Origin: Prauserella rugosa
GTDB lineage: Bacteria; Actinomycetota; Actinomycetes; Mycobacteriales; Pseudonocardiaceae
DNA: 64,000 nt
Assembly (NCBI RefSeq): GCF_000719975.1
Contig: NZ_JOIJ01000003.1
Span: 308,979-372,978 of the forward strand
Direction: 5' to 3'
A model generated the notes under the pieces. The model was not told where the DNA came from. It saw nothing but the letters and a program-made list of their open reading frames with translations, and searched no databases. Made by a program: the position numbers and the translations under genes. Each line of letters starts with the position of its first letter. Position 1 is the first letter of the stretch. Below, piece after piece: positions 16,739 through 25,802 of this stretch.

Positions 16739-18436
16739 CTAGAAGATGATGTTCAGGACGATCGTGAGGACCAGGACGATGCCCGCCAGCAGGCCCGGGT
16801 TGCGGTACCAGCCCGCATCCTCACCCACCGTCGAGCGCTTGAGCTGTTCCTTCGGGGTCAGCGAGTAGACGAGGCCGACCAACTGCGGCTCCGGCTTCGG
16901 CTGCGTCACCATTGTGACCACGACGCTGACCACGATGTCCACCACGAACGCCGCACCGGCACCGACGAACGAGGCGCCCTGACCCGGCAGGTCCCACACG
17001 CCGGTCTCGGCGAGCCCGAACACCGCGAAGGCCGAGAGCGTACCGGCGACCAGACCGGTCCAACCGGCCGTCGGCGTCATCCGCTTCCAGAACATACCGA
17101 GGATGAACGTGGCGAACAGCGGCGCGTTGAAGAACGAGAACAGCTGCTGGAGGTAGTCCATCAGGTTCGCGTACGTCGAGGCTATGAACGCCGTGCCGAT
17201 CGCCAGGATCGTGGCGCACGCGGTGACCACGCGACCGGTCCTGAGGTAGTACTCGTCCGAGCGGCCCTTCTTCACGTACGCCTGCCAGATGTCGTACGTG
17301 AACACGGTGTTGAACGAGCTGATGTTCGCCGCCATACCGGCCATGAAGGAGGCCAGCAGACCGGCGATGGCGATGCCGAGCATGCCGTTCGGCAACAGGT
17401 CGCGCATCAACAGCAGCAGTGCGTCGTTGAACGTCGCCCCACTCGGCGCGGGATCACCGGCCATGAGTGCGGCCTTGTTCTCACCGGCGAGCTCGGTGAC
17501 GCTCACGCCCGCGATCATGCCGGGGATGATCACGATGAACGGGACGAGCATCTTCGGGAACGCACCGATGATCGGCGTGCGCTGGGCGGCCGACATGCTC
17601 TTCGAGGCCATCGCGCGCTGCACCTCGACGAAGTTCGTCGTCCAGTAACCGAACGAGAGCACGAAGCCGAGACCGAACACGATGCCGAGCACCGACAGGA
17701 AGTTGTCGCCGAACCCGGTGAGCTGGTTGCCGGGCCACGAGCTGAGCTGTTCCTCGCCGCCCGGGCCGTTCGTGACCTGTTCGACCAGGCCCTCCCAGCC
17801 GCCGACCTTGTGCAGACCGACCAGCGTCAGCGGCAGCAGGGCCGCGACGATGACGAAGAACTGCAGCACCTCGTTGTAGATCGCCGCCGACAGACCGCCC
17901 AGCGCCGTGTAGGCGAGGACGATGACCGCCGCGAGGATGATCGACACCCAGATCGGCCAGCCGAGCAGCAGGTTCACCACGCTGGCGAGCAGGAACAGGT
18001 TCGCACCGGCGATCAGGATCTGCGCGAGCGCGAAGCTGAGGCCGTTGACGAGGTGGGCCGGTTTACCGAACCGCCGGAGCATGAACTCCGGAACACTGCG
18101 CACCTTCGAGCCGTAGTAGAACGGCATCATCACGATGGCCAGGAACAGCATGGCCGGAATGGCGCCGATCCAGAAGTAATGGACCGTCGGCAAGCCGTAC
18201 TGGGCACCGTTCGCCGACATGCCCATGACCTCGATCGCGCCCAAGTTGGCCGCGACGAACGCAAGGCCGGTCACCCACGCGGGAAGAGACCTGCCGGACA
18301 GGAAGAAGTCCAGGCTCGAGGACACCTGTTTCCGCGCGAGGTAACCGATACCGAGCACCAGGGCGAAGTAGAACGCGAGCAACAGATAGTCGATCGCGTT
18401 GGCGTCGAGCCGTAGATCCTGGGCTAGGACGGTCAT
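16739..18436 (-). CDS. Sodium/solute symporter (SSS family)
   Basis: The 565-residue protein has some 13-14 membrane helices and LeuT-fold SSS features, including the GLAFVAANLGAIEVMG segment in the first repeat and the unwound, Gly-rich helices. It resembles SglT/sugar-type members more than proline or pantothenate carriers, so a sugar or related polyol is plausible. ATG 18436 is chosen because GGAGGTGG lies just upstream; an in-frame ATG at 18475 has no such site. Location beside dhaKLM hints at uptake of a three-carbon or sugar substrate, which is unproven. Confidence 0.88.
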   Translation of the reverse strand: MTVLAQDLRLDANAIDYLLLAFYFALVLGIGYLARKQVSSSLDFFLSGRSLPAWVTGLAFVAANLGAIEVMGMSANGAQYGLPTVHYFWIGAIPAMLFLAIVMMPFYYGSKVRSVPEFMLRRFGKPAHLVNGLSFALAQILIAGANLFLLASVVNLLLGWPIWVSIILAAVIVLAYTALGGLSAAIYNEVLQFFVIVAALLPLTLVGLHKVGGWEGLVEQVTNGPGGEEQLSSWPGNQLTGFGDNFLSVLGIVFGLGFVLSFGYWTTNFVEVQRAMASKSMSAAQRTPIIGAFPKMLVPFIVIIPGMIAGVSVTELAGENKAALMAGDPAPSGATFNDALLLLMRDLLPNGMLGIAIAGLLASFMAGMAANISSFNTVFTYDIWQAYVKKGRSDEYYLRTGRVVTACATILAIGTAFIASTYANLMDYLQQLFSFFNAPLFATFILGMFWKRMTPTAGWTGLVAGTLSAFAVFGLAETGVWDLPGQGASFVGAGAAFVVDIVVSVVVTMVTQPKPEPQLVGLVYSLTPKEQLKRSTVGEDAGWYRNPGLLAGIVLVLTIVLNIIF

Positions 18437-18768
18437 CGGCCCACCTCCGGAATCAACAGTAGTCAACAGAAACACTCAGCGATTGAGCTGCGCGCGAACA
18501 TTACCGCACGCACTAGCGCAGCTTAATCCCGCTCACCCAACTACTTTCCGTCCGACATTCCGCACGGACCGTCATCGCATCGGGTCGTGTGCCGGCGATC
18601 CGTCAGCCCCGCGACAGGACGGGTGACCAGCGGGAACGGACCGATCCACATCGGAACCGCGAGCGGGGAACGCGAAGCACGGCACGCGTCAACGGCTTCG
18701 ACGGGCTTTCGACCGGCTTTCGCGGGCTTCCGATCGGCTTCGACCGGCTTCCGGCGTTCGCGCGGGCC
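18437..18768. other. Intergenic region with degenerate GGCTTTCGACC repeats
   Basis: This 332-bp stretch holds the symporter promoter region at its left. At 18694-18757 it has about six imperfect 10-11-bp units of the form GGCTT(T/C)CGAC(C/G). I see no convincing reading frame or RNA gene in it. Confidence 0.4.
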
Positions 18769-19428
18769 TCAGAACAAACGGAACTCGTCGGGTTCGATGC
18801 CGCGCAGGGCGTCGTAGTCCAGCGTCACGCACCGGATCCCACGGTCCTCGGCGAGTGTGCGGGCCTGCGGACGGATCTGCTGCGCGGCGAACACCCCCTG
18901 AACCGGCGCCAGGAGCGGATCACGATTCAGCAACTCCAGATAGCGCGTCAGCTGTTCGACCCCGTCGATCTCGCCGCGCCGCTTGATCTCCACGGCCACC
19001 GACGCCCCGGCCTCGTCGCGCGCGAGGATGTCGACCGGGCCGATCGCGGTCGGATACTCCCGCCGCACGAGCGAGTAGCCATCGCCGAGCGTCGTGATGT
19101 GCTCGGCCAGCAGCTCCTGCAGGTGCGCCTCCACACCGTCCTTCTGCAACCCCGGTTCGGCGCCAAGGTCGTGCGAGATCTCGTCGATGATCTGGTCGAT
19201 GGTGACCACGAGCTTCTCGCCGGCCTTGTTCTCCACGATCCACAGGTTGCCGTCCTCGATGAGCCAGCACGGTGGGCTCATCCAGTTCAACGGCTTGTAG
19301 GCGCGGTCGTCGGAGTGCACCGACACCGAACCGTCCGACTTGACCAACAGCAGCCGGGTGGCCATGGGCAGGTGGGCGGTGAGACGGCCGGCATAGTCGA
19401 CCTGGCACCGGGCAATGACCAATCGCAC
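18769..19428 (-). CDS. nucS: Mismatch-specific endonuclease NucS (EndoMS)
   Basis: NucS replaces MutS/MutL in many actinobacteria: it cuts both strands at mismatches and limits mutation. This 219-residue protein shows the N-terminal DNA-binding domain ([30 protein letters not shown]) and the C-terminal RecB-like nuclease core with GPVDILARD and VAVEIKRRG (catalytic Asp, Glu, Lys). GTG 19428 matches the family start. Divergent from the Nudix gene by 35 bp. Confidence 0.95.
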   Translation of the reverse strand: MRLVIARCQVDYAGRLTAHLPMATRLLLVKSDGSVSVHSDDRAYKPLNWMSPPCWLIEDGNLWIVENKAGEKLVVTIDQIIDEISHDLGAEPGLQKDGVEAHLQELLAEHITTLGDGYSLVRREYPTAIGPVDILARDEAGASVAVEIKRRGEIDGVEQLTRYLELLNRDPLLAPVQGVFAAQQIRPQARTLAEDRGIRCVTLDYDALRGIEPDEFRLF

Positions 19429-19463
19429 CCGGCAGAGATTAGGGGACTTGGCACACTCGTTGT

Positions 19464-20003
19464 GTGGACCCCATTGAGCGCGTGTCGAGCCGCGAGGTGT
19501 ACCGCAACGACTGGATGACCGTCCGCGAGGACGAGATCGTGCGGCCGGACGGAAGCCCCGGCATTTACGGAGTCGTCGACAAACCGCACTATGCGCTGGT
19601 CATCCCCTATGACGGCGAGCGCCTGCACCTCGTGGAGCAGTACCGGTACCCGCTGGGCCTGCGCCGCTGGGAGTTCCCGCAAGGCACGGCACCGAACCGG
19701 CAGGACCTCGACCCTGCCGAGCTGGCCGCGCGGGAGCTGCGCGAGGAGACCGGCCTGCGCGCCGGTTCGATGGTCGCCCTCGGCACCATCGACGTCGCCC
19801 CGGGACTGAGCAGCCAGCGCGGCACGGCCTACCTCGCCACCGAGCTGACCGAGGGCGCCCACGAGCGCGAGCTCGAGGAACAGGACATGACCACCGCGTG
19901 GTTCGCGCGCGAGGAGTTCGAGAAGATGGTCCGTGCCGGCGAGATCACCGACGCACAGTCCCTCGCCGCGTGGACACTCCTGCTGCTCCACGAGCGCGGA
20001 TAG
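19464..20003 (+). CDS. Nudix hydrolase, ADP-ribose pyrophosphatase-like
   Basis: The Nudix box (Gly at the start of GTAPNRQDL, then [11 protein letters not shown]) is intact, giving the Glu residues that bind Mg. A preceding RWEFPQG matches the ADP-sugar pyrophosphatase subfamily, which hydrolyses ADP-ribose or related nucleotide sugars to AMP and a phosphate ester. 179 residues, GTG start at 19464, convergent with the RibD-like gene 3 bp away. Confidence 0.85.
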   Translation: MDPIERVSSREVYRNDWMTVREDEIVRPDGSPGIYGVVDKPHYALVIPYDGERLHLVEQYRYPLGLRRWEFPQGTAPNRQDLDPAELAARELREETGLRAGSMVALGTIDVAPGLSSQRGTAYLATELTEGAHERELEEQDMTTAWFAREEFEKMVRAGEITDAQSLAAWTLLLLHERG

Positions 20004-20006
20004 CGC

Positions 20007-20543
20007 CTACCTGCGCACGCGGAAACGGAGCGTCGTGACCGCGCCCGCGCGCGTGGTGGCGACCGGCTCCAGGTCGATCCTGCCGAGGGTCGCGGGCGCG
20101 AAGCGGACGCCGTCCCCCAGCAGGAGCGGCAACACGTACACCAGAACCTCGTCGACGAGCCCCCGCTGCAGACACTGCGCGGCCACGTCGGCACCCAGGA
20201 TCTCCAGATTCCTGCCACCGGCGGCACCGCGCGCCGTGGCGACGGCCTCCTCGACCCCGCACGTCAGGAAGGTGACCGCGGGGTCGGGCTCGTCCGGAGG
20301 GCGGTGGGTGAGCACGAACTGGCTTCCGCCGTCGTAGGCGGTGCCCTGATCGGGCATGCGCCTGGCGACGTCGTACGTGCCTCTGCCGACGAGCATCGCG
20401 CCCGTGGCAGCCATGACGTCCCGGACCGCGTCCACCGGAAGGAGCTCGGCCACCCAGTCCATCGCGTGACCTCGGCCGGCGATGAAGCCGTCCAGCGACA
20501 TCGCCCTGTTCACGACCACTGCGCCGCTGCCCACACCGTTCAT
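20007..20543 (-). CDS. RibD C-terminal/dihydrofolate-reductase-like protein
   Basis: The 178-residue single-domain protein begins with VVVNRAMSLDGFIA, typical of the DHFR-like RibD_C family, and ends with LGDGVRFAP, also typical. Such stand-alone proteins bind NADPH and reduce unidentified substrates; they are not part of riboflavin synthesis unless fused to a deaminase. ATG 20543 removes a weak upstream start at 20555. Confidence 0.8.
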   Translation of the reverse strand: MNGVGSGAVVVNRAMSLDGFIAGRGHAMDWVAELLPVDAVRDVMAATGAMLVGRGTYDVARRMPDQGTAYDGGSQFVLTHRPPDEPDPAVTFLTCGVEEAVATARGAAGGRNLEILGADVAAQCLQRGLVDEVLVYVLPLLLGDGVRFAPATLGRIDLEPVATTRAGAVTTLRFRVRR

Positions 20544-20613
20544 GCGTGTCCCCACTCGTCGCCCGCGATGCGGAACCCGGCCACGGTGCCCGGCCGGGCG
20601 GTTGTGCCGCGTG

Positions 20614-21480
20614 TCAGTCCGGCCACTCGGGTTGGCGTTTCTCCAGGAACGCGGCCATGCCTTCGCGGGCGCCGGGCAGCTGGGAGGCCGCCGCCATCAC
20701 CTCGACGGCGATCGCGTACGCGTCGTCCTCGGGCCGGTCCAACTGGGCGTACAGCGTCTGTTTGCCGAGCGCCTTGGCCGCCCTGCTGCCCCGCGTGGCA
20801 CGAGCCAGCAGGTCGGCGACCGCCTCGTCGAGCCGGTCGTCGGGCACGACCCGGTTGACCAGCCCCCAGTCGAGCGCGGTCGCCGCATCGATCGGATCGC
20901 CGGTGAGTGCCAACTCCATGAGGCGCTTCCTGCCGACCGACCGCGCCACCGGCACCGCAGGCGTGTGGCAGAACCAGCCGCCCTTGCCGCCGGGAAGGGC
21001 GAACCCCGCCGACTCGGCCGCCACCGCCAGATCGCACGAGGCGACCAGCTGACATCCCGCCGCCGTCGCGAGCCCGTGCACCCGGGCGACGACGACCTGC
21101 GGCATCGAATGGATCGTGCGCATCAGCTCCGTGCAGACGAGCAGCAGCTCGCGCACACCCGTCAGATCACGTCCCGCGACGTCCCCGAAATCGTGGCCTG
21201 CCGAGAACACGGGCCCGTCCCCGGCCAGCACCACGCCGGTCGCGTCGGTGTCGGCGGTCTCCCGCAGCGCCCTCGTCAGTTCCCGCAGATGGTCCTCGGT
21301 CAACGAGTTGCGGCGTGCAGCCCGGTTCATCGTCACCGTGACCGTGTCGCCCTCGCGGTCGACGAGCAGATGCTCGAACTCCGAGCGCTGCCCGGGCTCC
21401 CCCGAAGGACCCGAAGGCCCCGGTTTCCCTGTGGATCCGGATACCGCTGCTGCCGTCGATGCCGCGCCGTTGTCGGTCAT
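20614..21480 (-). CDS. Enoyl-CoA hydratase/isomerase family protein
   Basis: This crotonase-fold protein (288 residues) has the oxyanion-hole segments FSAGHDFGDV and HGLATAAGCQLVASCD. The usual second catalytic Glu after the GGLGL-like loop is replaced by Phe/His (GKGGWFCHTPA), so classical hydration is not certain. A ~32-residue Gly/Pro/Ser-rich N-terminal extension is unusual. It is transcribed alone, downstream of the ehu operon with a 53-bp gap. Confidence 0.82.
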   Translation of the reverse strand: MTDNGAASTAAAVSGSTGKPGPSGPSGEPGQRSEFEHLLVDREGDTVTVTMNRAARRNSLTEDHLRELTRALRETADTDATGVVLAGDGPVFSAGHDFGDVAGRDLTGVRELLLVCTELMRTIHSMPQVVVARVHGLATAAGCQLVASCDLAVAAESAGFALPGGKGGWFCHTPAVPVARSVGRKRLMELALTGDPIDAATALDWGLVNRVVPDDRLDEAVADLLARATRGSRAAKALGKQTLYAQLDRPEDDAYAIAVEVMAAASQLPGAREGMAAFLEKRQPEWPD

Positions 21481-21533
21481 GCCTGCGACCGTAGCGCCGC
21501 GGGCGCCCCGGCGTCGACGGTGCGGGGGCCGCG

Positions 21534-22313
21534 TCAGGTCTCGTCGATCACCGAACGGAGGAAGTCCTGCGTGCGCTCCTCCTCCGGCTCGTTGAACAGC
21601 TTCTCCGGCGTGCCGTCCTCGATGATCTTGCCCTCGTTGAACATCAGCACCCGGTGCGAGACGTCGCGGGCGAACTTCATCGCGTGGGTCACCAGCAACA
21701 TCGTGGTGTCGGTCGACCTGGCGATGTCGCGCAGCACGTCGAGCACCTCCGCGGCGATCTCCGGGTCGAGCGCCGAGGTGACCTCGTCGAGCAAGAGCAC
21801 GTCCGGATCCACCGCCAGCGCCCGCGCGATCGCGACACGCTGCTGCTGACCACCGGACAGCTGCGAAGGGTGGGCGCCCAACTTGTCGCCCAGCCCCACC
21901 ATCTCCAGCAGCTCCTTGCCGCGCTCCTCGGCCTCGTCCTTCGACTTGCCCAGCACGTGGATCGGCGCCTCGGTGACGTTGCGCAGCACCTTCATGTTCG
22001 GGAACAGGTTGAAGTGCTGGAACACCATCGTGATGCGCTGGCGCACCTTGCGGATGTGCGCCTCCGAGGCCGGGACGAGCTCGTCACCGCGCTTCTCGTG
22101 GTACAGGTAGTCGCCGTCGACGCCGATGGTGCCGCGGTCGGGCCGCGTCAGCGTCATCAGCATCCGCAGAATGGTGGTCTTGCCCGAGCCGCTCGGGCCG
22201 ATCAGGGTGACGCGTTCACCCGAGGCGACCGAGAACGAGAGGTCGTCGAGCACCACGTTCTTCCCGAAGGCCTTGTGCACGCCTTCGAACGTGATGAAGT
22301 CTTCGCCAGTCAA
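21534..22313 (-). CDS. ehuA: Ectoine-type amino-acid ABC importer, ATPase subunit EhuA
   Basis: ABC ATPase with Walker A GPSGSGKTT, signature LSGGQQQRVAIARAL, Walker B LLLDEVTSAL and the H-loop LVTHAM. The insertion between Walker A and the signature (YLYHEKRGDELVPA) is typical of the Ehu/GlnQ polar amino acid group. Last gene of ehuB-C-D-A. It powers uptake of ectoine/hydroxyectoine or a similar compatible solute; the assignment rests mainly on the binding protein. Confidence 0.88.
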   Translation of the reverse strand: MTGEDFITFEGVHKAFGKNVVLDDLSFSVASGERVTLIGPSGSGKTTILRMLMTLTRPDRGTIGVDGDYLYHEKRGDELVPASEAHIRKVRQRITMVFQHFNLFPNMKVLRNVTEAPIHVLGKSKDEAEERGKELLEMVGLGDKLGAHPSQLSGGQQQRVAIARALAVDPDVLLLDEVTSALDPEIAAEVLDVLRDIARSTDTTMLLVTHAMKFARDVSHRVLMFNEGKIIEDGTPEKLFNEPEEERTQDFLRSVIDET

Positions 22314-22376
22314 CGAACTATTCCTCTCCTAGTGCCGTCTGTTCGGGGTTGTTTGACGTTCTCCGGACACGCGGCA

Positions 22377-23042
22377 CTAAACCCGAACCTGCCCGTACCG
22401 GCGCTCGACAATGCGCGCCAGCCAGGCCATCACCAGAGCAACGACCAGGTACACCAGACCCGCCGCGGCCACGGGCTCGGAGTACCGGAAGGTCTCCGAC
22501 CCGATCGCCACCGCCGCGCCGAGCATCTCCACGACCGTGATGGCCAGCAACTGCGGCGTGTCCTTGAACATCGCGATCACGTAGTTCGCCAGCGCCGGCA
22601 CCACCCGCGGGATCGCCTGCGGCAGGATGACCGCCGTCCACGTGCGACGCCGCGAGAAGTTCAGCGCCCGCGCCGCCTCCCACTGACCGGGCGGCACACC
22701 GTCGATACCCGAGCGATACACCTCCGACGTGTACGTCGCGTAGTGCAGGCCGAGCGCGAACGCACCCGTCGCCAGCGGCGAGACGCTGATCCCGATCAGC
22801 GGCAACACGTAGAAGAAGAAGAACAACTGCACCAGCAGCGGCGTGGAACGGATGAACTCCACGACGAACCCGACCGGCATGCTGACCCACCGGTTGTTGC
22901 TGCGCCGCAACAGCGCGAACAGCAGCCCGAGGACCAGCGCGATCACATAGCCGATGAGCGTGGCCTGCAACGCGACGACAAGGCCGTCGAGCATCGTCGG
23001 CATCGCGTCCCAGACACGACTCCACTCGAACATCTCGTTCAC
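22377..23042 (-). CDS. ehuD: Ectoine-type ABC importer permease EhuD
   Basis: HisM/GlnP-type permease of about 221 residues with five membrane helices and the EAA loop region (GQWEAARALNFSRRRTWTAVILPQA), which docks on the ATPase. GTG 23042 is preceded by GGAGG at the right distance; the more distal ATG 23072 is less likely. It is the second of two permease genes, which probably form a heterodimer. Confidence 0.87.
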   Translation of the reverse strand: MNEMFEWSRVWDAMPTMLDGLVVALQATLIGYVIALVLGLLFALLRRSNNRWVSMPVGFVVEFIRSTPLLVQLFFFFYVLPLIGISVSPLATGAFALGLHYATYTSEVYRSGIDGVPPGQWEAARALNFSRRRTWTAVILPQAIPRVVPALANYVIAMFKDTPQLLAITVVEMLGAAVAIGSETFRYSEPVAAAGLVYLVVALVMAWLARIVERRYGQVRV

Positions 23043-23088
23043 ACGGCCTCCTTCACGAACGAGGCTCCGCAAGCTCCGCGATGGTCGT

Positions 23089-23772
23089 TCATGCGGCCTC
23101 CTTCTTCGCGAACAGGCCCTTCGGGACCTGCCTGCCCAGCCGCTTCGCCGCCATCCGCTCCAGCAGGCGCATGATCGTGGTCAGCACCAGCGCGATCAGG
23201 CCGTAACCCACGAGCAGGCCGAGGAACACGAGCGTCGTCTCCCCCGTCGACGCGCGGACCAGCTGCGCCGCGAACGTCAGGTCGGAGATGTAGACCAGCG
23301 ACACCAGCGACGTCGCCTTCAGCAGCTCGATGAGGTTGTTCGAGAACGGCGGGATCATCGCCACGATCGCCTGCGGCAGCACGACCTTGCGCATCCGCTG
23401 CATCGGCGTGAAGTTCAGCGCCACGGCGGCCTCGAGCTGGCCCGGCGGCACCGACTTCACCGCACCGCGCACCACCTCGGCGGCGTAGGCCCCGATGTTC
23501 AGGGCCAACGCCAGGATGCCCGCGAACAGCGTGTTCAGCTGGTATCCGAACTGCGGCAGGATGAAGATCAACGCGAACAGCAGCACCAGCGAAGGGAACC
23601 CACGGAAGACCTCCGTGTACACCATCGCGATACCGCGGACCACCTTGCGGTCGCTCGAGCGACCGAGTCCTGCGATGAAGGCGAAGACGAGACCCAGCAG
23701 CGCACCGAACACGGTGAGCATGAGGGTGACGCCCAGTCCCTCCCAGACATAGGCCATCAGGCCGGCAGACAT
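23089..23772 (-). CDS. ehuC: Ectoine-type ABC importer permease EhuC
   Basis: Polar amino acid permease (227 residues, about five helices) with the EAA loop GQLEAAVALNFTPMQRMRKVVLPQA. It pairs with EhuD. The start at 23772 lies 10 bp after the binding-protein stop, so the genes are co-transcribed. Confidence 0.88.
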   Translation of the reverse strand: MSAGLMAYVWEGLGVTLMLTVFGALLGLVFAFIAGLGRSSDRKVVRGIAMVYTEVFRGFPSLVLLFALIFILPQFGYQLNTLFAGILALALNIGAYAAEVVRGAVKSVPPGQLEAAVALNFTPMQRMRKVVLPQAIVAMIPPFSNNLIELLKATSLVSLVYISDLTFAAQLVRASTGETTLVFLGLLVGYGLIALVLTTIMRLLERMAAKRLGRQVPKGLFAKKEAA

Positions 23773-23782
23773 GAATGGCCTC

Positions 23783-24700
23783 CTACGACGCGGTTCCGGC
23801 GCACAGATCGGCAGCCGTCAGGTCGGTCATTTCCTCCTGCGCGAAGCCGAACGGCTTGGTCAGTTTCAAGATCTCGCCCGACCGCTGCATCGAGGCGAGC
23901 TCGCGGTTGAAGGCGTCGACGATGGCCGTCTCACCCTTCCGGAAACCGAAACCACCGGCACCGAACATCTCCTCACCGTTGACCACGGGAACGAACGGCT
24001 CACCGATCTCCAACGGCATTCCGCGCCGTTGCTGCAACGCCGAGTTCAGCGACAGGCGCGTCAGCATCAGACAGTCCGACCGGCCCGCGGCGACGCCGTC
24101 GATGCCGGACGACTGATCCGGATACACCACGATGCGGTTGCCGGGAAGTCCGATATCGGCGGCATAACCCTCTTCGACCGAGCCGGTCAGCACGCCGATC
24201 CGCGCGCCCGATTCCTCGATGCTCTGCAGATCGGAAAGATTGCGCGGGTTGCCCTCGGGCAACAGCAATGCGGCGGGCGCGTTGTAGTCGGGATTGGTGA
24301 ACTCGATCTCGGCGCAGCGGTCGGGCGTTATGTACATGCCGGCCGCGATCACGTCGAACAGACCGGCCTTCAATCCCGGGATCAGCGAGCTGAAGTCCGC
24401 CAGTTTCGGCTCGAACGACTCGACGCCCAACCTGCGGAAGATCTCCTTGCCGACCTCGGGTGCCTCGCCGGTGAGGTCGCCCTGTCCGTTGATGAAACCG
24501 AAGGGGCGCTCATTGGCGAATCCCATGCGCACCGTGCCCGAACCGCGAAGCCGTTCGAGCAGGTCTCCGCCCCCGCTGTCGGCCGACACGTTGATCGACG
24601 TGCAGCCCGCGGTCAGCGCACCGCCGCCCACCGCGACACCGAGGGTGAGTCCTGATGCCCCGCGGAGAAAACCGCGCCTACTCAGCCTGGAGTTGTTCAC
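23783..24700 (-). CDS. ehuB: Ectoine-type ABC importer substrate-binding lipoprotein EhuB
   Basis: The N-terminus has a twin-arginine motif (SRRGFLRG) followed by a hydrophobic stretch and the lipobox LTAGC, so it should be Tat-exported and lipid-anchored. The mature part has family-3 binding-protein features; VRMGFANERPFGF, EAPEVGKEIFRRLG and LIPGLKAGLFDVIAAGMYI match EhuB strongly. It captures ectoine/hydroxyectoine outside the membrane. First gene of ehuBCDA; salt-responsive expression is usual in the family but no operator is evident here. Confidence 0.9.
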   Translation of the reverse strand: MNNSRLSRRGFLRGASGLTLGVAVGGGALTAGCTSINVSADSGGGDLLERLRGSGTVRMGFANERPFGFINGQGDLTGEAPEVGKEIFRRLGVESFEPKLADFSSLIPGLKAGLFDVIAAGMYITPDRCAEIEFTNPDYNAPAALLLPEGNPRNLSDLQSIEESGARIGVLTGSVEEGYAADIGLPGNRIVVYPDQSSGIDGVAAGRSDCLMLTRLSLNSALQQRRGMPLEIGEPFVPVVNGEEMFGAGGFGFRKGETAIVDAFNRELASMQRSGEILKLTKPFGFAQEEMTDLTAADLCAGTAS

Positions 24701-25126
24701 GTGCTCTTAGCTCCTGTCTGGACATCAGCGCCGGCAGGCGGCACCGGTTTCCCACTCCGGGCCACCGCCATCGCGATTGGCCGCTCACCCTAGGCACGTC
24801 ACCCGAATGTGCGCAATCGATCACGCAATTCCCTCCGGCGCACGCCACTCGAACGAGACCCTCGGATACCACGATGACGTGGGAAAACAACATTCCGGAC
24901 ACGCACGTAAAATCCTCGAGTCGTTCGGCGTGTTCCCGTGGTCGGAGTTGAGCCGCGCGTTTCACCAATTCCCGGAGCCCTTCTCCGGGTGCCGTCCCGC
25001 ACCATTCGGCGGCCGCTGTCGATCATGCACCCTGAGTGCCCAGCCGCTCGCCCTGCGAAAACAGGGTCTGTGACGTTCAGCCGGACGAGCGGGTCCGCGG
25101 CCGCGCATGGCATACCGTGAGACGTC
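24701..25126. other. Intergenic region upstream of ehuB and lysE-like gene
   Basis: About 425 bp between divergent genes. It must hold both promoters, and it is less GC-rich than its flanks around 24820-24920. I see no RNA gene, repeat or credible reading frame here. Confidence 0.35.
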
Positions 25127-25750
25127 GTGACGTGGAGTTCCTACAGCAGCTACCTGGTCCTGACGATCCTCGTCGTCATCGCGCCGGGCCCGGACACGCT
25201 GGTGACGCTCAAGAACGCCTTCGCGGGCGGGTTCCGCGGCGGCATGCTCGCGACGTTCGGCATCGCGGTCGGCAACCTGTTCCAGGGCACGCTCGTCGCG
25301 CTGGGCCTCGGCACGCTCATCGTGCAGTCGCAGCCGGTCTTCACCACGATCCGCTGGGCAGGCGTGCTCTACCTGTGCTACCTCGGCATCCAGTCACTGC
25401 GCTCGGCGTGGCGCGGCGACTACGCCGCGATGGACGCCGAAGGTGCCGCGGCGAGCGGCTTCCGCCGGTTCCGCGAGGGATTCCTGTCCAACGTCACCAA
25501 CCCGAAGGTGCTCGCGCTGTACCTGTCGGTGCTGCCCCAGTTCCTCGACCCGGTGCGCAGCACCCCGTTCGACGCGCTGTTGCTCGCCTACACCGTCGCC
25601 GTGCTGGGCGCGTTGTGGCTGGTGCTGCTGCTGGTGTTCGTGCACCGCGTGCGGGCGTGGCTGCGGCGCAGGCGGGTGCGCAGGGCGCTCGACGTCGCCA
25701 CCGGTGGCACGCTCATCGGCTTCGGCGTCTCACTCGCCGCGGGCGGCTGA
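25127..25750 (+). CDS. LysE/RhtB-family amino-acid exporter
   Basis: The 207-residue protein has six predicted helices and the LysE/RhtB N-terminal signature IAPGPDTLVTLKNAFAGG, with the central NPKVLALYLSVLPQF. Such proteins export amino acids or their analogues by proton antiport. GTG 25127. It is a single gene convergent with murA. Confidence 0.87.
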   Translation: MTWSSYSSYLVLTILVVIAPGPDTLVTLKNAFAGGFRGGMLATFGIAVGNLFQGTLVALGLGTLIVQSQPVFTTIRWAGVLYLCYLGIQSLRSAWRGDYAAMDAEGAAASGFRRFREGFLSNVTNPKVLALYLSVLPQFLDPVRSTPFDALLLAYTVAVLGALWLVLLLVFVHRVRAWLRRRRVRRALDVATGGTLIGFGVSLAAGG

Positions 25751-25802
25751 GCGCGGGCACCTGAGAGTGCGACGCAACCGGCCCGCGCCGGGACGCGGTG
25801 CG

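Noticed and set aside
16475..18415. Plus-strand frame of 646 codons opposite the symporter gene
   Set aside because: Antisense shadow of a strongly supported membrane protein; extreme Arg/Asp/His content and no domain.
24678..25113. Two short minus-strand frames in the ehuB-lysE gap
   Set aside because: They overlap each other and ehuB, have no ribosome site, and their composition is not gene-like.
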